From an uncultured Porticoccus sp. (GTDB lineage: Bacteria; Pseudomonadota; Gammaproteobacteria; Pseudomonadales; Porticoccaceae), in NCBI GenBank assembly GCA_947259505.1, contig CAMYLT010000008.1, positions 1-64,000 on the forward strand: 64,000 bases of DNA, given 5' to 3'. The first letter of the stretch is position 1. Every line of letters starts with the position of its first letter. Positions 34,342 to 44,123 of this stretch are shown here, piece after piece. A program made the translations under genes and the position numbers. Below the pieces are notes generated by a model that did not search any database, was not told the DNA's origin, and worked only from the letters and a program-made list of their open reading frames with translations.

Positions 34342-36483
34342 ATGACCGATATCTCGAAACCTTCTTACAGTGACTGGGCCAACCTGGTCATAAAAGAAAC
34401 TAAAGGCAAAACCCCTGAAGATTTGGTCTGGCAGACCCCGGAAGGCATCCCGGTCAAACCAATTTATACGGCTGAAGATGTTGCCGGTCTGGATTATCAA
34501 GATAACCTGCCTGGCTTCGCCCCGTTCAAACGCGGTCCCAAGGCGACCATGTATGCCGGACGTCCCTGGACTGTCCGGCAGTATGCTGGATTCTCCACAG
34601 CAGAAGAATCCAACGCGTTTTACCGTCGCAACCTGGCTGCTGGACAGCAAGGTTTGTCTGTTGCTTTTGATCTGGCCACCCATCGCGGTTATGACTCTGA
34701 CCACGAGCGGGTAGAGGGCGATGTGGGCAAGGCTGGTGTGGCGATCGATTCCGTAGAGGATATGAAAATCCTTTTTGATGGCATCCCGCTGGATAAAGTT
34801 TCTGTATCCATGACCATGAACGGTGCGGTATTGCCGGTGATGGCGAACTATATTGTCGCCGCTGAAGAACAGGGCGTGACCCCGGACAAACTGGCGGGCA
34901 CCCTCCAGAACGATATTCTGAAAGAATTCATGGTGCGTAATACCTACATTTACCCACCAGAGCCATCTATGCGCATCGTAGCGGATATCATCGGCTACAC
35001 TGCTTCGCATATGCCTAAGTTCAACTCCATTTCCATCTCCGGCTATCACATGCAGGAGGCCGGTGCCACTAATGTGCAGGAGCTGGCCTACACCATTGCT
35101 GATGGTATCGAGTATGTGCGCACCGCCATTGCCAGCGGCCTGGATGTAGACAAGTTTGCGCCACGGCTGTCGTTCTTCTTTGCTATTGGTATGAACTTCT
35201 TTATGGAGATCGCCAAATTGCGCGCAGCCCGTATTCTCTGGGCGACCCTGATGGAGGAAAAATTCGCTCCCAAGGATGAGCGCTCACTGATGTTGCGCAC
35301 CCATTGCCAGACATCCGGCGTTAGCCTGACCAGCAAAGACCCCTACAACAACGTGATGCGTACCACCATTGAAGCCATGTCGGCAGTGCTGGGCGGTACC
35401 CAGTCCCTGCACACGAATGCCCTTGATGAAGCCCTTGCATTGCCCACTGATTTCTCTGCCCGTATCGCCCGCAACACCCAGCTGGTGATCCAGGAAGAAA
35501 CGGGAATTACCAAAGTGGTGGATCCGCTAGCCGGTTCCTACTACGTCGAGAGCCTTACCGACCAACTGGTGAAAGAAGCCCGTGTGCTGATTGATGAGGC
35601 TGAAGAGATGGGCGGCATGACCAAGGCTGTTGAGACTGGTATGCCGAAGCTGCGTATCGAACAGGCGGCTGCATTACGCCAGGCCCGTATCGACCGTGGT
35701 GAAGAAGTTATTGTCGGCGTTAACAAATACCAGCTGGAGAAAGAGCCGCCGGTGGATATCCTGGATATCGACAACAGCGCGGTACGTGTATCCCAGGTGG
35801 CTCGTCTGCACAAAATACGCACCAACCGCGACAACGATATCTGTCAGAAAGCCTTGGATGCACTGACCGCTGCGGCGGAATCTGGCCAGGGTAATCTACT
35901 GGAATTGGCGGTGGATGCTGCCCGCGCTCGCGCTACCGTAGGTGAAATCTCCGATGCTTTGGAGACAATCTGGGGCCGTCACCAGGCGGAGACCCGGACG
36001 ATCAGTGGCGTCTACGGTTCGGCTTATGAAGGTGATGAAGATTTTGCCGCCATTCAAGCCAGCGTTGCCGAGTTTGCGGCCCAGGCAGGCCGTCGTCCGC
36101 GCATGCTGGTGGCCAAAATGGGTCAGGATGGACACGACCGCGGCGCTAAGGTAATTGCTACCGCATTTGCTGACATCGGTTTTGATGTGGACATCAGTCC
36201 CATGTTCCAGACTCCTGAAGAAGCTGCCCGCATGGCGGTGGAGAATGATGTACATGTGGTGGGGGTTTCCTCCCAGGCAGCGGGACACAAGACCCTGGTG
36301 CCGCAACTGATTGCTGCACTGAAAAAGGAAGGGGCAGATGATATCAAGGTGGTGTGTGGCGGGGTGATTCCTCCACAGGACTACCAGGCACTGTACGACG
36401 CTGGTGTAGCGGCGGTGTATGGCCCCGGCACCAATATTCCCAAAGCAGCTGCCGAAGTGCTGGCGCTGCTAAGCCAGCAGTAA
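34342..36483 (+). CDS. scpA: Methylmalonyl-CoA mutase (adenosylcobalamin-dependent)
   Basis: 713 aa from ATG 34342; the frame opens at 34327. It has the full single-chain mutase: a TIM barrel (about 1-560; [45 protein letters not shown]) and the C-terminal B12 domain with the base-off ligand motif DGHDRGAK (about 595). It converts (R)-methylmalonyl-CoA to succinyl-CoA. The length and single chain match the ScpA/Sbm form rather than the two-subunit MutA/MutB form. It heads a propionyl-CoA operon with pccB, pccA, meaB and the epimerase. Together they form propionyl-CoA carboxylase, epimerase and mutase: the methylmalonyl pathway. Confidence 0.94.
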   Translation: MTDISKPSYSDWANLVIKETKGKTPEDLVWQTPEGIPVKPIYTAEDVAGLDYQDNLPGFAPFKRGPKATMYAGRPWTVRQYAGFSTAEESNAFYRRNLAAGQQGLSVAFDLATHRGYDSDHERVEGDVGKAGVAIDSVEDMKILFDGIPLDKVSVSMTMNGAVLPVMANYIVAAEEQGVTPDKLAGTLQNDILKEFMVRNTYIYPPEPSMRIVADIIGYTASHMPKFNSISISGYHMQEAGATNVQELAYTIADGIEYVRTAIASGLDVDKFAPRLSFFFAIGMNFFMEIAKLRAARILWATLMEEKFAPKDERSLMLRTHCQTSGVSLTSKDPYNNVMRTTIEAMSAVLGGTQSLHTNALDEALALPTDFSARIARNTQLVIQEETGITKVVDPLAGSYYVESLTDQLVKEARVLIDEAEEMGGMTKAVETGMPKLRIEQAAALRQARIDRGEEVIVGVNKYQLEKEPPVDILDIDNSAVRVSQVARLHKIRTNRDNDICQKALDALTAAAESGQGNLLELAVDAARARATVGEISDALETIWGRHQAETRTISGVYGSAYEGDEDFAAIQASVAEFAAQAGRRPRMLVAKMGQDGHDRGAKVIATAFADIGFDVDISPMFQTPEEAARMAVENDVHVVGVSSQAAGHKTLVPQLIAALKKEGADDIKVVCGGVIPPQDYQALYDAGVAAVYGPGTNIPKAAAEVLALLSQQ

Positions 36484-36600
36484 CCTTCTTCGTTGGGTGG
36501 GTCTGCGGTAGCGCCCACCCAGCATGAAAAGATTAATGATAACAAACTTATTACGTTTTGCTGGCACCATGGCGCCGGCTGTCACAGACAGGAGAACACC

Positions 36601-38133
36601 ATGCACGAAATTATCGCGCAACTGGAAGAAAAGCGTGAAAAAGCCCGCCTTGGTGGCGGACAAAAACGTATCGATGCCCAGCATGCCAAAGGCAAATTGT
36701 CTGCCCGTGAGCGCATTGACTTGTTGCTCGATCCCGGTTCTTTTGAGGAATGGGATATGTTCGTCGAGCACCGTTGCACCGATTTCGGCATGGAGCAGGA
36801 ACACATCCCCGGTGATGGTGTGGTGATTGGTTACGGTACCGTCAACGGTCGTCTGGTGTTCGTGTTCAGCCAGGATTTCACCGTGTTCGGTGGCTCATTG
36901 TCTGAAACCCATGCAGAAAAAATCTGTAAGTTGATGGACCAGGCCATGAAAGTGGGCGCACCCGTCATTGGCCTCAATGACTCCGGCGGTGCTCGTATTC
37001 AGGAGGGCGTGGCCTCTCTGGGTGGTTACGCCGATGTGTTCCAGCGCAATGTGATGGCGTCCGGTGTGATACCGCAGATTTCCATGATCATGGGTCCCTG
37101 TGCCGGTGGTGCGGTCTACTCTCCGGCGATCACCGACTTTATCTTTATGGTGAAGGACAGTTCCTACATGTTTGTCACCGGCCCTGAAGTGGTAAAAACG
37201 GTTACCCATGAAACCGTGACTGCCGAGCAACTGGGTGGTGCGGTAACTCACTCCAGCAAGTCCGGGGTGGCGGATCTGGCTTTTGAAAATGATGTGGAAG
37301 CGTTGGTCAAACTGCGTCGCTTCATCAGTTTCCTTCCTGCCAACAACCAGGAAAAACCTCCGGTATGGCCCACCGAGGACCCCGCCGATCGCGATGAAAT
37401 GTCGCTGGATACCTTGATCCCTGATGATCCGAACAAGCCCTACGATATGAAGGAGCTGATCATCAAGGTGGCGGACGAGGGCGACTTCTTTGAGTTGCAA
37501 CCGGATTATGCCGGTAACCTGGTGATCGGTTTTATCCGTATCGAAGGTTCCACTGTCGGTGTGGTGGCCAACCAGCCGATGGTGATGGCCGGCTGTCTCG
37601 ATATTGATGCCTCGAAAAAAGGTGCGCGCTTCATCCGTTTCTGCGATGCCTTCAATATCCCGGTGCTGACCTTTGTGGACGTGCCTGGCTTTATGCCTGG
37701 TACCAGTCAGGAATACGGCGGCATCATTAAGCACGGTGCCAAACTGCTGTACGCCTATGCCGAATGTACGGTGCCGAAAGTGACCGTGATTACTCGCAAA
37801 GCCTACGGCGGTGCCTACGATGTGATGTCCTCCAAGCACCTGCGGGGCGACGTCAACTTTGCCTGGCCGACTGCCGAGATCGCCGTAATGGGTCCGAAGG
37901 GCGCGGTGGAAATTATCTTCCGTAAGGACATCGGTGACGCCGAAAAAATTACCGCTCGCGAGCAGGAATACCGCGAGAAGTTTGCTAACCCCTTTATTGC
38001 GGGCAAACGCGGTTTTATCGACGACGTGATCATGCCGCACCACACCCGCAAACGGGTGGCTCGGTCCCTGTCAATGTTGCGTGAGAAGCACATCGAAAAC
38101 CCCTGGCGCAAGCACGGCAATATTCCGCTGTAA
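36601..38133 (+). CDS. pccB: Propionyl-CoA carboxylase beta subunit
   Basis: 510 aa from ATG 36601 after ACAGGAG; a frame from 36493 is longer but implausible. Carboxyltransferase landmarks are [44 protein letters not shown] and [15 protein letters not shown]. It transfers carboxyl from carboxybiotin to propionyl-CoA, giving (S)-methylmalonyl-CoA. Its partner alpha subunit follows 62 bases later. The carboxyltransferase motif and length fit PccB; acetyl-CoA specificity cannot be excluded, but the operon context favours propionyl-CoA. Confidence 0.93.
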   Translation: MHEIIAQLEEKREKARLGGGQKRIDAQHAKGKLSARERIDLLLDPGSFEEWDMFVEHRCTDFGMEQEHIPGDGVVIGYGTVNGRLVFVFSQDFTVFGGSLSETHAEKICKLMDQAMKVGAPVIGLNDSGGARIQEGVASLGGYADVFQRNVMASGVIPQISMIMGPCAGGAVYSPAITDFIFMVKDSSYMFVTGPEVVKTVTHETVTAEQLGGAVTHSSKSGVADLAFENDVEALVKLRRFISFLPANNQEKPPVWPTEDPADRDEMSLDTLIPDDPNKPYDMKELIIKVADEGDFFELQPDYAGNLVIGFIRIEGSTVGVVANQPMVMAGCLDIDASKKGARFIRFCDAFNIPVLTFVDVPGFMPGTSQEYGGIIKHGAKLLYAYAECTVPKVTVITRKAYGGAYDVMSSKHLRGDVNFAWPTAEIAVMGPKGAVEIIFRKDIGDAEKITAREQEYREKFANPFIAGKRGFIDDVIMPHHTRKRVARSLSMLREKHIENPWRKHGNIPL

Positions 38134-38195
38134 GCAAAAGCCGTTGAATTGATTGCACCCACTGGACAACAGAATTTCACGAAGAAGATCAGACT

Positions 38196-40184
38196 ATGTT
38201 TAAAAAGATTCTTGTAGCAAACCGGGGCGAGATCGCCTGCCGTGTATTCCGTACCGCCAAGGCCATGGGTATTGGTACGGTGGCCGTCTATTCCGATGCC
38301 GATCGCGATGCTCTGCACGTGACTATGGCCGATGAAGCCGTTCATATAGGCCCGTCTGCGTCAGCAGAGAGCTATCTGGTGATTGATAAGATCATCGCAG
38401 CCTGCAAACAGACTGGTGCCGATGCTGTGCACCCGGGCTACGGTTTTCTGTCCGAAAACAAGGCGTTCTGCCAGGCACTGGATGCAGAGGGCATTGCTTT
38501 TATCGGGCCCGGTGTTAAAGCCATCGAATCCATGGGTGACAAAATCACCTCCAAGTTGATTGCTGAAAAGGCCGGCGTTAACACTATTCCCGGTTATACC
38601 GACGTGGTACGTGACGCCGAACAGGCGGTGGAGATTTCCAATGGCATCGGTTATCCGGTGATGCTGAAAGCCTCCGCAGGTGGTGGCGGTAAAGGCATGC
38701 GGGTGGCCTGGAACGAGGAGGAGTGCCGCGATGGTTTTGAGCGCGCCACCAATGAGGCCCGTTCCAGTTTTGGTGACGACCGTGTGTTCATCGAGAAATT
38801 TATTCAGGAACCCCGGCACATTGAAATTCAGGTGATGGCCGACAGCCACGGCAATACTATCTACCTGGGCGAGCGTGAGTGTTCTATCCAGCGTCGCCAT
38901 CAGAAAGTGATTGAGGAGGCGCCTTCACCATTTCTGACGCCGGAAGTGCGCAAGGCCATGGGCGAGCAGGCTGTGGCACTGGCGCAAGCGGTGGATTACA
39001 AGTCCGCGGGTACAGTGGAATTCATCGCCGATGCGAACATGAATTTCTACTTCCTGGAAATGAATACCCGACTGCAGGTGGAGCACCCGGTGACTGAGCT
39101 GGTTACCGGTCAGGATCTGGTGGAACTGATGATTCGTGTCGCCGCCGGTGAAAAACTGCCCTTGACCCAGGACGACGTCAAGCTGACGGGTTGGGCGATG
39201 GAAACCCGCGTCTACGCGGAAGACCCGTTCCGCAATTTCATGCCCTCCATTGGCCGTCTGGTGCGCTACAGCCCGCCGACAGGCGAAGGGGTTCGTGTCG
39301 ACACCGGCGTCTATGAAGGTGGCGAAGTCTCCATGTTCTATGACCCGATGATTGCCAAGCTGATCACCTATGGTAAGGATCGCGAAGAGGCTACCTCACG
39401 TATGGTTGATGCCTTGGATGCCTATTACATCCGCGGTGTGAGCCACAATATCAGTTTCCTTAATGCGTTGATGATGCATCCCCGCTTTGCCGCTGGCCAA
39501 CTGACCACCAATTTTATCGCCGAGGAGTACCCGGACGGCTTCAGCCCCGATCTGGTGCCTCAGGATGATCCTGCACTGTGTGTGGTCGCTGCTGCGGTGA
39601 TCAACAAGAAATTCCGCGATCGTTGTGCGTTGATTTCAGGCCAGCTGCCCAGTTATGAATACAGCCCCTCCAATGATTGGATCGTGATGACCAATAATGG
39701 CGAGTCCAATTACAGCGTGTCGGTGAATACATCGGTAGAGCCTGTGGTGGCAGTGCTGGAGGGCAAGGAATATACCGTTGCAACAGACTGGAAACTGGGT
39801 GAACCGCTGTTCAAGGCCGCCATTAACGGCAAGCAGGTTTGTATACAGGTAGACCGTGATGGCTGGATGATCAAAATGTTCCACCGCGGTGCCGAGAAAG
39901 AGGTCGTTGTCGCTACGCCTCAGACGGCAGAACTGAGTCGGCATATGCTCATTAAAGAGCCGCCGGATCTGTCCAGATTCCTGTTATCGCCTATGCCAGG
40001 TCTGCTGGTGAAGTTGAAAGTGAAAGAAGGCGACACCGTGAAGGCCGGCGAAGAGCTGGCTGTGATCGAAGCGATGAAGATGGAAAACAGCTTGCGGGCC
40101 TTGGCTGACGGTGTGGTCAAGGTGGTGTCCGCTGAGGTGGGTGATAGCCTCAGGGTTGACCAGCCTATCGTTGAATTTGAGTAA
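38196..40184 (+). CDS. pccA: Propionyl-CoA carboxylase alpha subunit (biotin carboxylase/carrier)
   Basis: 662 aa. Order: biotin carboxylase N-domain (FKKILVANRGEIACRVFRT), ATP-grasp (KASAGGGGKGMR, about 160-171; FLEMNTRLQVEHPVTE), C-domain, a BT (bridging) part and the biotinyl domain with the lysine in EAMKMENS near residue 631. It charges the biotin carrier with bicarbonate and ATP. Forms the holoenzyme with PccB. Complete; biotinylation requires BirA, which is not in the window. Confidence 0.93.
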   Translation: MFKKILVANRGEIACRVFRTAKAMGIGTVAVYSDADRDALHVTMADEAVHIGPSASAESYLVIDKIIAACKQTGADAVHPGYGFLSENKAFCQALDAEGIAFIGPGVKAIESMGDKITSKLIAEKAGVNTIPGYTDVVRDAEQAVEISNGIGYPVMLKASAGGGGKGMRVAWNEEECRDGFERATNEARSSFGDDRVFIEKFIQEPRHIEIQVMADSHGNTIYLGERECSIQRRHQKVIEEAPSPFLTPEVRKAMGEQAVALAQAVDYKSAGTVEFIADANMNFYFLEMNTRLQVEHPVTELVTGQDLVELMIRVAAGEKLPLTQDDVKLTGWAMETRVYAEDPFRNFMPSIGRLVRYSPPTGEGVRVDTGVYEGGEVSMFYDPMIAKLITYGKDREEATSRMVDALDAYYIRGVSHNISFLNALMMHPRFAAGQLTTNFIAEEYPDGFSPDLVPQDDPALCVVAAAVINKKFRDRCALISGQLPSYEYSPSNDWIVMTNNGESNYSVSVNTSVEPVVAVLEGKEYTVATDWKLGEPLFKAAINGKQVCIQVDRDGWMIKMFHRGAEKEVVVATPQTAELSRHMLIKEPPDLSRFLLSPMPGLLVKLKVKEGDTVKAGEELAVIEAMKMENSLRALADGVVKVVSAEVGDSLRVDQPIVEFE

Positions 40185-40274
40185 TAGTTTTACCGGAATG
40201 ATGCGCAGGTTGGCAGCGGTCTTTTGCCGGTTACAATGGCTCCTGAATTGAGCGTTAAAACCGGAGAATGACCT

Positions 40275-41252
40275 TTGGATATGACCCCGGAAGAACTTGC
40301 CGAACGTATCCGGCGCGGTGATCGTCGTGCCTTGGCGAAGGGGATTACCTTGGTGGAATCCACCAGGGCGGATCACCGGGAATTGACGGCGCGACTGCTT
40401 GAGTTGCTCATGCCCTATACCGGGAATTCTATCCGGGTAGGTATCTCCGGCGTGCCGGGGGTGGGTAAATCCACTTTTATTGAATCGTTCGGTAACCATG
40501 TCATTAATCAGGGGCACAGGGTTGCTGTGCTGGCCGTGGACCCCACTTCAGCCTTGAGTGGTGGTTCTATTCTCGGCGACAAGACTCGTATGGAAACCCT
40601 GTCCCGCAATCCGGGTGCCTTTATTCGCCCCTCTCCGGCAGGACAGACTCTGGGTGGCGTTACCCGGCGCACCCGAGAGACGCTGCTGCTCTGTGAGTCC
40701 GCTGGCTTTGATGTGATTATTGTCGAGACGGTGGGAGTCGGGCAGTCCGAAACCGCTGTGGCCCAGATGACAGACATGTTCCTGCTACTGTTGCTGCCCG
40801 GTGGTGGTGATGAATTACAGGGCATCAAGCGTGGCATTATGGAATTGGCCGACCTGATTCTGGTGAACAAGGCCGATGGCGACCAACAAGCTGCAGCCAA
40901 CCGTACTGTGGCGGATTATCAAATGGCGGTGCATTTCCTGCATCCGCGCAGCCGCCACTGGCAGGTGCGGGTACAACCGCTGTCAGCTTTAAAGCGCCAG
41001 GGCGTTAATGAGGTGTGGCAGACGGTGGAAGAGTATCGTCAGGCACTGACCGAAGCAGGTGAAATCAATGCTCGCCGTGCTGCCCAGGCTCGCGCCTGGA
41101 TGTGGAGCGAAACCGCCGATACGCTATTGATGGAATTGAAAGAAAGTGACTCGGTACAGGCTCTGGTTTCTTCTCTGGAGCAAGCCGTGACGGAGGGAAA
41201 GATTCCTCCCACCGTGGCGGCCAAAAAATTGATCGATGCTTTTCGCCACTGA
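40275..41252 (+). CDS. meaB: Methylmalonyl-CoA mutase-associated GTPase MeaB (ArgK)
   Basis: 325 aa from TTG 40275; ATG 40281 is a close alternative (GGAG is 8 bases from TTG, 14 from ATG). P-loop G3E GTPase: GVPGVGKSTF (about 58-67), VDPTSALSGGSILGDKTRM, IVETVGVGQSE and NKAD (about 198-201). MeaB protects the mutase and helps load and exchange adenosylcobalamin. It follows pccA by 90 bases and precedes the epimerase gene by 51 bases. Confidence 0.93.
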   Translation: MDMTPEELAERIRRGDRRALAKGITLVESTRADHRELTARLLELLMPYTGNSIRVGISGVPGVGKSTFIESFGNHVINQGHRVAVLAVDPTSALSGGSILGDKTRMETLSRNPGAFIRPSPAGQTLGGVTRRTRETLLLCESAGFDVIIVETVGVGQSETAVAQMTDMFLLLLLPGGGDELQGIKRGIMELADLILVNKADGDQQAAANRTVADYQMAVHFLHPRSRHWQVRVQPLSALKRQGVNEVWQTVEEYRQALTEAGEINARRAAQARAWMWSETADTLLMELKESDSVQALVSSLEQAVTEGKIPPTVAAKKLIDAFRH

Positions 41253-41303
41253 TGGGCAGAAAGGCCTCTTTCCAGAAAAAAGCTGAATTTAATAGGTAAG
41301 CAC

Positions 41304-41708
41304 ATGATAGGAAAACTCAACCACGTTGCCATTGTTGTCCCCGATCTGGATAAAGCAGTCGCCACTTACCGGGACGCTCTGGGTGCCAGTGTTTCAGCAC
41401 CCACAGATTTGCCTGAGCACGGTGTGCGGGTAGTCTTTGTGGAGCTGCCCAACACTAAAATAGAGCTGCTGCTGCCTATCGGTGAAAACTCACCGGTGGC
41501 CAAGTTTCTGGAAAAGAATGCCGACGGCGGCATGCATCACATCTGTTATGAGGTCGAGGATATTCTTCTTGCCCGCGATCAATTGCTGGCGTCGGGAGCC
41601 AGGGTGCTGGGTAACGGCGAACCGAAGATCGGCGCCCACGGCAAACCGGTACTGTTTCTGCATCCCAAGGATTTTTGTGGCACGTTGGTTGAAATCGAAC
41701 AGATTTGA
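41304..41708 (+). CDS. mce: Methylmalonyl-CoA epimerase
   Basis: 134 aa, VOC/glyoxalase fold. Metal ligands are suggested in LNHVAIVVPDLDKA (His 6), MHHICYEVEDI (His about 75) and GTLVEIEQ (Glu near the C-terminus). It interconverts (S)- and (R)-methylmalonyl-CoA, linking PccAB to the mutase. Last gene of the operon; a terminator follows 20 bases later. Confidence 0.93.
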   Translation: MIGKLNHVAIVVPDLDKAVATYRDALGASVSAPTDLPEHGVRVVFVELPNTKIELLLPIGENSPVAKFLEKNADGGMHHICYEVEDILLARDQLLASGARVLGNGEPKIGAHGKPVLFLHPKDFCGTLVEIEQI

Positions 41709-41727
41709 TCGATATTGCTTTGAAGCC

Positions 41728-41755
41728 AAAAACCCCGCTAAGCGGGGTTTTTTTA
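41728..41755 (+). terminator. Terminator after the propionyl-CoA operon
   Basis: AAAAACCCCGC-TAA-GCGGGGTTTTTTT. Confidence 0.88.
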
Positions 41756-41966
41756 TGTCTGAAAATATCCTCCTGACCCCAGCATGATCTCTCAGAAAGT
41801 TGACTCTAATCGCAACATTATCATCAGCGTATTTGACTTATAACGCCACAGAGTATGAATTCAGAGTGTCTGCGCTTCCCGGTTAAAGAATTAGTAACGT
41901 GGATTTATAACACCTTACCCGAACTAAGAATATTGCCGGGATCAAGTAGCCCTTTTAGTTGCCGCA

Positions 41967-43280
41967 TCAGCTGTATTTCCACCTCGTTACGACAAAGATG
42001 CAGGTAGGTTTTTTTTCCAGACCTATGCCGTGCTCACCGGAAATGGAGCCCTGTCGCCTTTCTAACGGCCGGTAAACGGCCAATTCCAAAGCATGGCGAC
42101 GCTCCTCTGAGTCGCTGCCCAGTTCAACCGCCACATGCAGGTTGCCGTCTCCCAGGTGTCCCAGTGTGGCAACAAACAGGCTGGGGTCGACGGCATTGAT
42201 ATTCTTCTCCATGTCGGCGAGGTAGCCTTCCATTTCACTGATGGGCAAGCTGATGTCGAACAGGATCATCGGATGGTAGGGCTGCAAGGCGGGGATGTTA
42301 TCCCGGATGGCCCAGATGGCCTGCTGTTGCTGACCGGATTCAGCCAGTACCGCATCACAAATTAAGCCCTGTGCCAGCGCATCGTCCAGCGCGCCTAGCA
42401 AGCGCTCCCGGTCATCCTCCGGGTCTACGCCGCTGCTTTCCAGCAACACGTAAAAGGGGTATATATCGGGCAGGGGAGGCGAACTGCGAAGTTCACCGTC
42501 GCAGGCAATACGGTAATAGCTCTGCCACAGGGTTTCAAAAGCGCTCAGCTTGCCACCGAGGACGGATTCCATCTGGTTCAGCAGCCTGGGCATATGCTGA
42601 AACTGCTCCGTGGCGACCAGTGCCGTAGTGGACACGGGCAAGCGGGGGCGCAGCCGCAACACCGCTCGGGTAATAATGCCGAGGGTGCCCTCGCTGCCGA
42701 TGAACAGTTGCTTCAGATCGTATCCGGCATTGTTTTTCAGCATCTGGTTCATGCTGCTGAGGATACGGCCGTCGGCCAGCACCACCTCCAGACCCAATAC
42801 CTGTTCCCGGGCCATGCCGTAGCGAATCACCTGGTTGCCTCCGGCATTGGTGGCGATATTGCCGCCAATGGTGGCACTGCCGCGAGCGCCGAGATCCAGG
42901 GCAAAAAACAGCCCCTCAGCTTCTGCCCGCTGCTGAATCACTTCGAGGGGGGCTCCAGCCTGGACAGTCATGGTGCGGTTGGTCACATCGACGGATTCAA
43001 TGGCGGTCATCCGCTCCAGGGAAATGACCAGTTCATCAGGCGTTGTCTCACAGCCGCGCGTCATATTGGTACAGCCGCCCTGGGTGACCATTTTCTGACC
43101 CGCAGCGGCGCAACGTTTCATGACTTCACTGAGTTCAAGGGTGTTGGCCGGGCGCAGAATAGCCGGAGAGTGGCAGCCTGTGTGGCCCCAGCCGTCTGTT
43201 GGGCGGAGATTGATACCTTCTTCGACAATTCCGGCGGGACCGAGCAGTTGGCGCAGTTTATCCAGTAACGCTGTCATCAC
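41967..43280 (-). CDS. FAD-binding oxidase/dehydrogenase (GlcD-like), frameshifted near the 3' end
   Basis: 437 aa as it reads. FAD-binding landmarks: VTQGGCTNMTRGCE, GARGSATIGGNIATNAGGNQVIRYG (region 42821-42900) and the C-terminal GEHGIGLEKK. This is the glycolate/D-lactate/2-hydroxyglutarate dehydrogenase family. After EKK the frame reads PTCIFVVTRWKYS and stops, but the next frame gives TYLHLCRNEVEIQLMRQLKG and LLDPGNILSSGKVL, the normal C-terminus of the family, ending at 41905. The shift is at a run of eight A (minus strand; T 42009-42016), where nine would restore frame. It is either a real one-base loss, slippage, or a sequencing error. The start overlaps the enoyl-CoA hydratase stop by four bases. 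Confidence 0.85.
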   Translation of the reverse strand: MMTALLDKLRQLLGPAGIVEEGINLRPTDGWGHTGCHSPAILRPANTLELSEVMKRCAAAGQKMVTQGGCTNMTRGCETTPDELVISLERMTAIESVDVTNRTMTVQAGAPLEVIQQRAEAEGLFFALDLGARGSATIGGNIATNAGGNQVIRYGMAREQVLGLEVVLADGRILSSMNQMLKNNAGYDLKQLFIGSEGTLGIITRAVLRLRPRLPVSTTALVATEQFQHMPRLLNQMESVLGGKLSAFETLWQSYYRIACDGELRSSPPLPDIYPFYVLLESSGVDPEDDRERLLGALDDALAQGLICDAVLAESGQQQQAIWAIRDNIPALQPYHPMILFDISLPISEMEGYLADMEKNINAVDPSLFVATLGHLGDGNLHVAVELGSDSEERRHALELAVYRPLERRQGSISGEHGIGLEKKPTCIFVVTRWKYS

Positions 43281-44059
43281 GACTTGCCGCTTTTGTTCAG
43301 GATGGCTTCCATGGCAGCAACCGCATCATCGGAATCCAACAGGGTGGTGAAGATGTTTGCCTCGCGGATAATCCGGTCTTGGATCGACTCGGGTACGGTG
43401 CGCAGCAGTGTCCGGGTCTGGCGTAGTGCTTCCACTGGTTTGTCAGCCAGTTTTTGGGCGATGTCCCGGGCGTGATCCAGCAACTGGTCACTGTCGAAAA
43501 CAGCATTGACCAGTCCGGCTCTAACGGCCGTATTGGCATCGAAAGGCTCGCCGAGCAACAGCAGCTCGGCTGCCAAATGATAACCGGCGGTTTGTGGCAG
43601 TAGCAGCGTGGCGGCAAATTCAGGGACCAGCCCGAGGTTGATGAACGGCAGCATAAAGGTGGCGCGTTCGCTGCAGTAGACCAGATCGCAGTGCAGCAAC
43701 AGGGTGGTGCCGATGCCCACCGCATAGCCATCCACCGCGGCAATTATGGGCTTGTTAAATTCAGTGATCGCGAGCAGGAAACTGCCTGCCGGCGATGTCA
43801 GAAAATCACCGGGTTGTCCCAGAAAATCTTTCAGATCATTGCCAGCACTAAAGTCGTCGCCACCATGGATCAGCACGACATGAATGGCGTCATCTGCCGC
43901 CGCAGCACGGAAGGCTTCGGCCAGCTCGGTATACAGGGCTTTGGTCAAGGCGTTCTTTTTTTCGGGGCGGTTCAGTTGAAGAGTCAGCACCCCGTTGTCT
44001 TGGGAGGTAAGCAGCTGGGTTGTCTGGCTTGGCTGGATTGTCATAGCGGGTGTGGACAC
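43277..44059 (-). CDS. Enoyl-CoA hydratase/isomerase family protein
   Basis: 260 aa from GTG 44059 (ATG 44044 is an alternative five codons in). Crotonase landmarks are ALTKALYTELAEAF, SAGNDLKDF with the oxyanion-hole part (about 72-80), and PIIAAVDGYAVGIGTTLLLHCDLVY (43678-43752). Catalytic acids of true hydratases are not clearly in place (E-x-x-G-x-V/L-type segment reads LVPEFAATLLLP), so an isomerase-like role in unsaturated or branched acyl-CoA turnover is possible. It overlaps the FAD oxidase start by four bases and follows the DHH gene by 64 bases. Confidence 0.85.
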   Translation of the reverse strand: MSTPAMTIQPSQTTQLLTSQDNGVLTLQLNRPEKKNALTKALYTELAEAFRAAAADDAIHVVLIHGGDDFSAGNDLKDFLGQPGDFLTSPAGSFLLAITEFNKPIIAAVDGYAVGIGTTLLLHCDLVYCSERATFMLPFINLGLVPEFAATLLLPQTAGYHLAAELLLLGEPFDANTAVRAGLVNAVFDSDQLLDHARDIAQKLADKPVEALRQTRTLLRTVPESIQDRIIREANIFTTLLDSDDAVAAMEAILNKSGKS

Positions 44060-44123
44060 AGTCAGTTATATGTCCTAACGGTAGCCAGCCCAGCATCGGC
44101 TGGCAACCGTTCTTTTTCAGCGA

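Noticed and set aside
34267-35049. 260-codon minus-strand frame
   Set aside because: Antisense to the methylmalonyl-CoA mutase gene, which has clear family motifs; composition is that of a shadow frame.
36895-38043. 382-codon minus-strand frame, His-rich
   Set aside because: Antisense to pccB; His-rich composition is the typical shadow of a high-GC gene.
41967-43280. Programmed ribosomal frameshift in the FAD oxidase
   Set aside because: An A-run could slip, but no stimulatory hairpin or conserved signal is visible; error or mutation is simpler.
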